From: Candidatus Bathyarchaeota archaeon
GTDB lineage: Archaea; Thermoproteota; Bathyarchaeia; Bathyarchaeales; DTEX01
Length of the DNA stretch: 5,169 nucleotides
NCBI GenBank assembly: GCA_026414245.1
Contig: JAOAJJ010000089.1
Coordinates: 1 to 5,169 of the forward strand
Reading direction: 5' to 3'
The notes beneath the pieces are model-generated. The model was not told the DNA's origin, ran no database searches, and saw nothing but the letters and a program-made list of their open reading frames with translations. Both the position numbers and the translations under genes were made by a program. Positions 1-4,710 of this stretch are shown here, piece by piece. Numbering within the stretch: the first letter of the stretch is position 1; the number at the start of each line of letters is the position of its first letter.

Positions 1-1281
1 AATTGAAAGAGATAGATGAGGATCCTCAATCAGAAGGGACTTAAGCGCCTCAATTAAGCGTGGAAGGTCTCTTGGATCTTTCGGCTCAACAGATATCGTG
101 ACGACAGGCTCACAAATATATCTGATTTCCTCGAATGGAGTCATGCTACCCTTATGCTCTATATCAACTATTGTTTCACCCACCCTAATAGCCTTAAAGC
201 CTGAAAGAGCCGCTATGTTGCCGGAGCCCAGCCTTCCAACACGCTCCCTAAATGCACCCATGTAGATTGAAAGCCGATTGACTACGCATTCCTCCCCAGC
301 ATTTAAAAGATAAACCCTGTCACCTTCCTCTATGCTGCCTGAAAATATCCTTCCGGTGGCAACTAAACCCTCAACGGCGTCTCTCTTAACGTTGACCACG
401 CATATAGTTATTGGACCATGGGGATCGCATTCAATCATCGCCTCACCTATCTCTGAGTCCAGTCTCCCCCTCCATATCTTCGGCACCCTATATTTTTGCG
501 CCTCAATGGGGCTTGGCAAATTTCTCACAATTGCTTCTAGAACGGTTTTATGGAGCGGAATCGTCTCCTGAAGACTATGCCATTCACCACTAACGTACGC
601 TTCGATTATATCGCTGAATCTTATGTTCTTCTTCTTAGCGGATTCCGCCGTTAACCCCCACCTATGCAGCGCTGAGCCAAATATAACGTTTCCCTTAGAT
701 ACGTCAACTTTCCATTTATTCTTGAAATGTGGTTCGCAATACATGTCTATGAGATTGTTAAAGCCTTGAATTATACGCGCCATCTTAGCGTGAATCTCAT
801 TCGCCGTTAACCTTAGCTCAGTAATCAGCCTATCGACCTTATTTATCAGAAGGATCGGTTTAATCCGCTCATCTAACACCTGCCTAGTAACCACTTCTGT
901 CTGAGCCATAATCTCCTCAACGGCATCAACCAAGATTATTGCGCCATCAACTACCCTTAAGGCCCGTGCAACTCTACCTGTGAAGTCAACATGCCCCGGT
1001 GTGTCAATAAGGTTCACAACGTATTTCTCACCGTTCACTTTATGTAGCAAAGATATGTTTCCAGCCTTTATGGTTATCCCCCTCTTTCGCTCCTCCTCAA
1101 GATAATCTAGCATAAGTATCTCGCCGGCCAGACTATGGGGTATTAACCCAGCCTCTGCGAGCAGCAGATCCGTTAAGGTTGTTTTTCCATGATCTATGTG
1201 AGCTACTATACCCACATTACGAATACGCTCTCTCCTCTCCATGACCGCCAATATTTCTTCTACTTGAGTTGCCCTCCGCAT
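1..1281 (-). CDS. fusA: Archaeal translation elongation factor 2 (aEF-2), N-terminal part, cut by the window edge
   Basis: aEF-2 is the cytosolic GTPase that drives ribosomal translocation. The minus frame is open from ATG at 1281 to base 1, giving 427 of about 730 expected residues. All G motifs are visible: P-loop AHIDHGKT (27-34), switch I RGIT (67-70), DTPGH with catalytic His (93-97), NKVD (147-150) and GSA (202-204). Domain II follows (about 265-370, with SEIGEAM and ATGRIFSG), then the start of domain III (EPVVTISVEPKD, 391-402). The archaeal hallmark IEAQKYRVPKIW (259-270) separates it from bacterial EF-G. The start at 1281 fits family length and has GTGA at 1289-1292, 7 nt upstream. 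The diphthamide-modified His lies in the missing C-terminal part. One oddity is Glu123 in DAVEE, where the family has Gly. Identity is near certain. Confidence 0.97.
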   Translation of the reverse strand, partial: MRRATQVEEILAVMERRERIRNVGIVAHIDHGKTTLTDLLLAEAGLIPHSLAGEILMLDYLEEERKRGITIKAGNISLLHKVNGEKYVVNLIDTPGHVDFTGRVARALRVVDGAIILVDAVEEIMAQTEVVTRQVLDERIKPILLINKVDRLITELRLTANEIHAKMARIIQGFNNLIDMYCEPHFKNKWKVDVSKGNVIFGSALHRWGLTAESAKKKNIRFSDIIEAYVSGEWHSLQETIPLHKTVLEAIVRNLPSPIEAQKYRVPKIWRGRLDSEIGEAMIECDPHGPITICVVNVKRDAVEGLVATGRIFSGSIEEGDRVYLLNAGEECVVNRLSIYMGAFRERVGRLGSGNIAALSGFKAIRVGETIVDIEHKGSMTPFEEIRYICEPVVTISVEPKDPRDLPRLIEALKSLLIEDPHLSLSI

Positions 1282-1288
1282 TCAGCTT

Positions 1289-1292
1289 TCAC
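1289..1292 (-). promoter_or_regulatory. Shine-Dalgarno-like GTGA of aEF-2
   Basis: GTGA read on the minus strand lies 7 nt before the ATG at 1281 and can pair with the archaeal 16S 3' end. It supports this start over the internal Met14, which has no comparable motif at the right distance. Confidence 0.5.
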
Positions 1293-1314
1293 TCAACAGC
1301 ATTACGTTATCGCT

Positions 1315-1332
1315 CTATAAATCCTATAAATC
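1315..1332 (-). promoter_or_regulatory. Tandem TATA box of the aEF-2 gene
   Basis: Two perfect, abutting 9-bp copies of GATTTATAG are read on the minus strand (1315-1323 and 1324-1332). Each contains TTTATA, a typical archaeal box A. With the usual spacing of about 25 bp they predict transcription starts near 1300 and 1291. The upstream box leaves room for the GTGA motif at 1289-1292; the downstream box would give an almost leaderless transcript. The promoter role is inferred from sequence and position. Confidence 0.6.
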
Positions 1333-1396
1333 GCGAATCTCAGTTTAATATAACTTCTAGAATTAATTTTAACCTAAACAGAAGATTAGTATTTTA

Positions 1397-1430
1397 CGGC
1401 GTGAACATGCTATTTATATCTCTCACGCCG
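1397..1430 (-). other. Inverted repeat (hairpin) around the eL41 stop codon
   Basis: CGGCGTGA (1397-1404) and TCACGCCG (1423-1430) are perfect 8-bp complements separated by 18 nt. In the eL41 transcript the 5' arm covers codons near the end of the gene, the stop codon lies in the loop, and the 3' arm is in the untranslated tail. No run of U follows, so an ordinary terminator is not indicated. An RNA 3'-end stability or processing element is possible. Confidence 0.45.
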
Positions 1431-1487
1431 CTTCTTCCGCTTCCTTTTCTCGCGGCGCATTCTTTTCTTCTTCCATTTAGCCCGCAT
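1410..1487 (-). CDS. rpl41e: Ribosomal protein eL41 (also named eS32)
   Basis: This 25-residue protein begins MRAKWKKKRMRRE and continues almost entirely with Arg and Lys to a TAG stop. That is the characteristic sequence and length of eL41, a single basic helix buried in rRNA at the ribosomal subunit interface. The MRAKW start and the RMRR core are diagnostic. A GGGGG motif (1493-1497) stands 5 nt before the ATG. The gene lies 128 nt upstream of aEF-2 on the same strand, so two translation genes are adjacent, although aEF-2 also has its own TATA boxes. The gene is short enough to be missed by automatic calling. The antisense reading is a Leu/Pro/Phe-rich mirror of its Lys/Arg codons and is not a gene. 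Confidence 0.93.
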   Translation of the reverse strand: MRAKWKKKRMRREKRKRKKRRERYK

Positions 1488-1492
1488 CGCGA

Positions 1493-1497
1493 CCCCC
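1493..1497 (-). promoter_or_regulatory. Shine-Dalgarno motif of eL41
   Basis: Read on the minus strand, AAAGGGGGT precedes the ATG at 1487 with a 5-nt gap after the G run. It resembles GGAGGT with one G:U-tolerated change. It supports real translation of this very small gene. Confidence 0.6.
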
Positions 1498-1552
1498 TTT
1501 CAATAAATCTCAAGTTAATCTGCTTGTAACCTTAATATGAGGGGTTAAGGGC

Positions 1553-1560
1553 TTTAAAAA
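1553..1560 (-). promoter_or_regulatory. Candidate TATA box for eL41
   Basis: TTTTTAAA on the minus strand is a good archaeal box A, about 66 nt upstream of the eL41 ATG. It predicts a start near 1530 and a leader of about 40 nt. The sequence is partly palindromic, so its orientation is not proven. An AT-rich stretch at 1501-1508 is too close to the gene to serve. Confidence 0.4.
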
Positions 1561-1619
1561 GGTCTTCCCATTTAACTTATTAACTTTTCGGGTTCAAACC
1601 TTATCTGTGAACGCTACGC

Positions 1620-1627
1620 TTATAAAA
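1620..1627 (+). promoter_or_regulatory. Candidate TATA box for the DUF89-dph6-amidotransferase-like cluster
   Basis: TTATAAAA lies about 45-50 bp upstream of the DUF89 start. It predicts transcription from about 1650 and a leader of roughly 20 nt that still includes the GAGG motif at 1658-1661. No comparable box was seen before the next two genes, which supports one transcription unit. A 7-bp inverted repeat (1590-1596 and 1629-1635) flanks it. Confidence 0.5.
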
Positions 1628-1657
1628 CTGAACCCTCAGTAGTAAAAAACCAAATAT

Positions 1658-1661
1658 GAGG
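1658..1661 (+). promoter_or_regulatory. Shine-Dalgarno GAGG of the DUF89 gene
   Basis: GAGG ends 10 nt before the ATG at 1672, a plausible spacing. The other ATG at 1656 is out of frame, so 1672 is the supported start. Confidence 0.5.
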
Positions 1662-1671
1662 AAAACAGGAA

Positions 1672-2565
1672 ATGAAGAGCCGGTTACTCTGCATACCTTG
1701 CACTTTAAGGGCGGCGTACGATATCGCTACTAAAGCAACCGATGATGAAGAGATTCATAAAAGGGTCATATATGAAACTTTAAATTGGCTGAGCAATAGC
1801 GGCGACCTCCTAAACATTAGCCCTACTTCATTACATACGCAAGCCTTTAAACTCGTTCAGAAGATAACTGGAAACAACGATCCCTTCGCTAACTTGAAAA
1901 GGGAATCGAATAAGATCGCTATGCGCTTAACGCTGCTTTTAGAGAATGAAATTGAGAAAAAACCTTTTTACGATGCTTTCAGGCTGGCGATACTAGGGGC
2001 AACATGCGGAAACTCTATAGACTTTGAGGTTGAAGACTACCAGTTCTCCATCGAGAAACTTGAGAAATCCTTGATGGAATGCATAAGAAGCGGGTTGGTG
2101 CTGGATGATACTCACAAGCTTATGGACATCTTTTCTAAGTCTAGCTCAATTCTATACTTATTGGATAACGCCGGCGAAATAGCCTTCGACAAAATATTCA
2201 TAAAAGTTATCACTAAAACATATCCAGTTAAAGTATTCGCCGCAGTGAAATCCGGGCCCATCATGAATGATGCAACTCTATATGACGCGTTGCAAGTTGG
2301 ATTAAACGAGGTTGCGGAGGTCATTACGACAGGTAGCTCTTCGATAGGATTAAATTTAGATGAATGTTCGGAGGAATTCATGGAGTATCTGAAGAAAGCC
2401 GACGTGATAATCGCTAAAGGTCAAGGATACTATGAGAGCCTAACCGAGATAGAGCATATCCTCTCGAAGCCTATCGCATATATACTCAGAGCTAAATGTT
2501 CGGTTGTGGCAAAATCCCTTAACGTGAATCGGGGAGCTAACATAGTTAAAGTTGTAAATTACTAG
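1672..2565 (+). CDS. DUF89 / ARMT1-like family protein, putative metal-dependent damage-control phosphatase
   Basis: The 297-residue length and motif order match archaeal DUF89 proteins (ARMT1-like domain). Visible motifs are an N-terminal CIPC (7-10), GNSIDF (113-118), DNAGE (165-169), KSGPIMND (193-200), GSSSIGL (221-227), KGQGYYE (249-255) and LRAKC (272-276). The Asp-Asn pair and the Asp of the MND motif are the expected metal-site residues. Characterised relatives hydrolyse phosphate from sugar phosphates or damaged phosphometabolites; the archaeal substrates are not established. Tyr253 stands where I recall Asn in KGQGNYE, which may affect activity. The two N-terminal Cys are typical of the archaeal subgroup and could bind metal. 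No signal peptide or membrane segment is seen, so it is probably cytosolic. It is the first gene of a plus-strand cluster with dph6. Family assignment is firm; function is open. Confidence 0.88.
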   Translation: MKSRLLCIPCTLRAAYDIATKATDDEEIHKRVIYETLNWLSNSGDLLNISPTSLHTQAFKLVQKITGNNDPFANLKRESNKIAMRLTLLLENEIEKKPFYDAFRLAILGATCGNSIDFEVEDYQFSIEKLEKSLMECIRSGLVLDDTHKLMDIFSKSSSILYLLDNAGEIAFDKIFIKVITKTYPVKVFAAVKSGPIMNDATLYDALQVGLNEVAEVITTGSSSIGLNLDECSEEFMEYLKKADVIIAKGQGYYESLTEIEHILSKPIAYILRAKCSVVAKSLNVNRGANIVKVVNY

Positions 2566-2613
2566 GCTGAGCATACGCTGTTCTCTGACTCCAACCACAA
2601 TCACTATTATCAA

Positions 2614-2617
2614 GTGA
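2614..2617 (+). promoter_or_regulatory. Shine-Dalgarno-like GTGA that decides the dph6 start
   Basis: GTGA sits 5 nt before ATG 2623. The same GTG could be read as a start, adding three residues (MRP), but as a ribosome-binding motif it resembles the one before aEF-2. I therefore favour ATG 2623. Confidence 0.45.
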
Positions 2618-2622
2618 GACCT

Positions 2623-3303
2623 ATGAGGCTGGGAGCTCTCTTCTCCGGTGGAAAAGACTCATGTCTAGCTATCTATGAAGCTCTAAAATTTCATGAAGTT
2701 TCCTGCCTTATAAGCTTGGTTCCAAAAAGCGAGGAGAGCCGCATATTTCATTATCCAAATGCTTGGTTAACTAAAGTTCAGGCGGAGGCTATAGGTCTAC
2801 CGATAATCCAAGTGGAGACGGGTGATAGCGAGAGTGAGGGGATTACTAGCTTACGTAAAGCCTTGAGGCAAGCCATTAAAAGGTTTAAGATCTGCGGGAT
2901 TGTTACTGGAGCAATAAGATCCACATATCAGGCAAGCAGGTTTCAGAGGGAAAGCGCTAAACTTGGGCTTTGGTGTTTCAATCCCCTATGGCTCATGGAT
3001 CAATCTGAGCTATTAAATAGGATTGTGAAAGAGGGTTTCCACGCTATAATTTCAGGGGTGTTCGCTTACCCTCTCGATAAAAGCTTTCTTGGAAAAACTA
3101 TAGATTATGAATTTGTGAGAAAAATTTTGGAATTTCAGAAAAAATATGGTATAAGCGCCGCTGGTGAAGGCGGCGAAATAGAAACAACAGTTCTCGACGC
3201 ACCGTTCTTCAGGAAGAGAATCGAGGTAACAGACTACGAAATACACTATAGGGAGAACTCGGGCATATTTAAGGTAAAAGATTTGAGGCTAATTAGTAAA
3301 TGA
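2623..3303 (+). CDS. dph6: Diphthine--ammonia ligase (Dph6), ATP-dependent amidation of diphthine on aEF-2
   Basis: Dph6 catalyses the last step of diphthamide synthesis, converting the diphthine carboxylate on EF-2 to an amide with ATP and ammonium. The 226-residue protein has the N-type ATP-pyrophosphatase loop SGGKDS (8-13), FHYPN (42-46, usually FHTPN), GAIRSTYQASR (96-106), LGL with PLW (114-123) and the C-terminal GEGGEIETTVLDAPFF (181-196). These are the family signatures in the expected order, and the length is usual for archaeal single-domain members. ATG 2623 is preferred because MRLGALFSGGKDS matches typical starts and GTGA precedes it; the GTG at 2614 is the alternative. The gene begins 57 nt after DUF89 and overlaps the next gene by 4 nt (ATGA), indicating co-transcription and probably translational coupling. 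Its substrate aEF-2 is encoded nearby on the other strand. Confidence 0.92.
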   Translation: MRLGALFSGGKDSCLAIYEALKFHEVSCLISLVPKSEESRIFHYPNAWLTKVQAEAIGLPIIQVETGDSESEGITSLRKALRQAIKRFKICGIVTGAIRSTYQASRFQRESAKLGLWCFNPLWLMDQSELLNRIVKEGFHAIISGVFAYPLDKSFLGKTIDYEFVRKILEFQKKYGISAAGEGGEIETTVLDAPFFRKRIEVTDYEIHYRENSGIFKVKDLRLISK

Positions 3304-3845
3304 GGATACTGCTAATTAATCTATGTTATGAGCCTTTAAGTGAGCTAGAGTTCGTTAGACCCATTGCAAATATCTTAAGTAATATAGGCGTCAATCTACT
3401 TACTAAACGTTACACCGAGGTTAATTTAAGAGACCTGCACTCCGTAGAAAAAGTAATTATTTCCGGATCCGCGTTAAGAGACGATAAGTTTTTAGTTGGA
3501 GAATGGTTTGAATGGTTAGAAAAATGCGATAGACCGGTTTTAGGAGTGGGATCAAGCTTCCAAGTCATCGCGAAAGCCTTCCATTGCCATCTATTCGATA
3601 AGGCAAAAATCGGATTATTTAATGTAAAGGTGGTTAGGGAGAATATATTGGTGAAAGAAAAAGAATTTTATGCGTATTTTCTAACTGGGAAAGCTGCAAA
3701 AATATCGAAGCCTTTAGAGAGCTTGGCTAAAACTGGAACATTAGACTGCATGATTAAGCATGAGTCGAAAGACGTTTATGGCTGTCTATTTCACCCAGAG
3801 GTTACGAAGCCCGAAATAATCGTAAATTTTGTTTTAAAGACTTAG
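3300..3845 (+). CDS. Class I glutamine amidotransferase-like protein lacking the catalytic cysteine
   Basis: The 181 residues match the size and layout of stand-alone GMP-synthase-type glutaminase subunits: IISGSALRD (53-61), the nucleophile-elbow region PVLGVGSSFQVIA (79-91), IGLFNV (104-109) and a C-terminal YGCLFHPEV (160-168). In active enzymes the elbow reads G-x-C-x-G-H-Q. Here it is G-V-G-S-S-F-Q, so Gly84 replaces Cys and Ser86 replaces the second Gly. Gln88 and the His165-Pro-Glu167 motif remain. The Gly codon is GGA, at least two changes from a Cys codon, so a single read error does not explain it. Glutamine hydrolysis by the usual mechanism is unlikely. The start codon overlaps the dph6 stop (ATGA), and GAGG at 3285-3288 may serve as ribosome-binding site. 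A partner or regulator of Dph6 is my inference; an unrelated regulatory pseudoenzyme is also possible. Confidence 0.78.
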   Translation: MRILLINLCYEPLSELEFVRPIANILSNIGVNLLTKRYTEVNLRDLHSVEKVIISGSALRDDKFLVGEWFEWLEKCDRPVLGVGSSFQVIAKAFHCHLFDKAKIGLFNVKVVRENILVKEKEFYAYFLTGKAAKISKPLESLAKTGTLDCMIKHESKDVYGCLFHPEVTKPEIIVNFVLKT

Positions 3846-4603
3846 TTAAACCTGAAGATTCTTTTCGCATTTTCAGTAGTTTCTTCAGCCACCGTTTTCA
3901 CATCTAAACCTTTAATTTCGGCAACAGCGTTCAGCGCCTTGATTATATGGGCTGGCTCAGAGGGCTCCCCAGCATAAGCTACGGGTGAATCGGTTTCTAA
4001 GATTATGTTCTCTAAAGGCGTCTTCAATATAACTCTTCTATGCTCTTTACTGTAGGCTGCCGCCGGTGTAGCGGAGACATAGTAACCGTGGTCAATAAGC
4101 CTTTTCAGGGCACTATTAGGGCCGCTAAACCAGTGAAAAACAGCTCTCTTCACCCCGGCTTCTATAACTATGTTAACACAGTCCTCCCATGCACCCCTAC
4201 TATGAATTGAAACTGGTTTATCGTTTATCTTCGCCATATAAAGGATCCTCTTGAAGATTCTTCTTTGTAGCTCCCGCCTATCCTCGCTCCTTCTAGCCTC
4301 TTTATCCCAGTAATCTAAGCCAACTTCGCCTAAAGCTACAGCTTTATCAACGTTTTTTTCGATGAATTCTATGGTCTCCTCAACCTTTGAGGGGTCAAGC
4401 CCCCATGGATGAAGCCCCAGCGCTGAATAGATCTTTAGTCCCTTAACCTCGTATTTTCGGCTTTCATTCATCACCCAAACATTTGAATCGTAATCAGAGC
4501 CCACAGCAATTATTGCGATAACGCCTATCTCGGCAGCTCTTTTAATAGCATCTTTAAGGTTATTAACCTCTTCTAAATGTGCATGAGTATCTATTAGGTT
4601 CAT
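3842..4603 (-). CDS. tatD: TatD-family metal-dependent hydrolase (putative DNase)
   Basis: TatD proteins are TIM-barrel, two-metal hydrolases of the amidohydrolase superfamily; characterised members have DNase (3'-5' exonuclease) activity. From ATG 4603 the protein has 253 residues, a normal length. All metal ligands are visible: HxH in DTHAHL (His7, His9), Glu93 in GEVGLDYW, His134 in SIHSRG, His157 in FHWFSG and Asp205 in LETDSP. ATG 4603 is chosen because MNLIDTHAHL is the usual start and AAAGGGG lies 8 nt upstream. A GTG at 4624 would add seven unconserved residues. The stop codon overlaps that of the opposing amidotransferase-like gene. The hydrogenase gene lies 107 nt upstream on the same strand, but a TATA box in the gap suggests separate transcription. 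The substrate cannot be read from the sequence; the symbol denotes family membership only. Confidence 0.9.
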   Translation of the reverse strand: MNLIDTHAHLEEVNNLKDAIKRAAEIGVIAIIAVGSDYDSNVWVMNESRKYEVKGLKIYSALGLHPWGLDPSKVEETIEFIEKNVDKAVALGEVGLDYWDKEARRSEDRRELQRRIFKRILYMAKINDKPVSIHSRGAWEDCVNIVIEAGVKRAVFHWFSGPNSALKRLIDHGYYVSATPAAAYSKEHRRVILKTPLENIILETDSPVAYAGEPSEPAHIIKALNAVAEIKGLDVKTVAEETTENAKRIFRFN

Positions 4604-4610
4604 AGACAAT

Positions 4611-4637
4611 GCCCCTTTAGACACCGACCGCAGGGGC
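4611..4637 (-). promoter_or_regulatory. Inverted repeat able to mask the tatD ribosome-binding site
   Basis: On the minus strand GCCCCT (4632-4637) and AGGGGC (4611-4616) are perfect 6-bp complements with a 15-nt loop. The 3' arm contains the GGGG ribosome-binding motif of the ATG at 4603. If transcribed as predicted from the TATA box at 4663-4671, the hairpin would form close to the 5' end of the mRNA and could limit initiation. Its role is inferred. Confidence 0.45.
4612..4618 (-). promoter_or_regulatory. Shine-Dalgarno motif of tatD
   Basis: AAAGGGG on the minus strand ends 8 nt before ATG 4603. This ideal spacing decides the start in favour of ATG 4603 over GTG 4624. Confidence 0.6.
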
Positions 4638-4662
4638 TAAGTAGTCTGTTGCAACGACAATC

Positions 4663-4671
4663 TTATAAAAT
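4663..4671 (-). promoter_or_regulatory. Candidate TATA box for tatD
   Basis: TTTTATAAG... is read on the minus strand as ATTTTATAAG between the hydrogenase stop and tatD. Standard spacing predicts transcription from about 4641 and a leader of about 38 nt. It suggests tatD can be expressed independently of the hydrogenase genes. Confidence 0.5.
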
Positions 4672-4710
4672 TTAAAGACGATAAAACCATAGCTGAGATA
4701 GAGTCTTAAA

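Noticed and set aside
332..593. Two overlapping plus-strand open frames (332-571 and 411-593)
   Set aside because: Both are antisense to aEF-2 domain II codons, which match the family continuously; the translations show no recognisable features.
1269..1529. 86-codon plus-strand open frame
   Set aside because: It is antisense to the aEF-2 start, its promoter and eL41; its Leu/Pro/Phe-rich section is the complement of the eL41 Lys/Arg codons.
1588..1604. GGGTTCAAACC resembling a tRNA T-loop
   Set aside because: The flanking bases do not form a 5-bp T stem, and no acceptor, D or anticodon arm can be placed around it.
2112..2381. 89-codon minus-strand open frame
   Set aside because: It lies wholly within the DUF89 gene opposite its conserved motifs, with no ribosome-binding or family evidence.
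2566..2622. Possible separate promoter or C/D-box RNA between DUF89 and dph6
   Set aside because: CTGA occurs twice, but there is no RTGATGA C box and no convincing TATA element, so an operon spacer is the simpler reading.
3052..3246. 64-codon minus-strand open frame
   Set aside because: It is a shadow of the conserved C-terminal half of dph6.
4622..4624. GTG as the tatD start
   Set aside because: It adds seven unconserved residues and lacks a good ribosome-binding motif, while ATG 4603 has AAAGGGG at 8 nt and the canonical family start.
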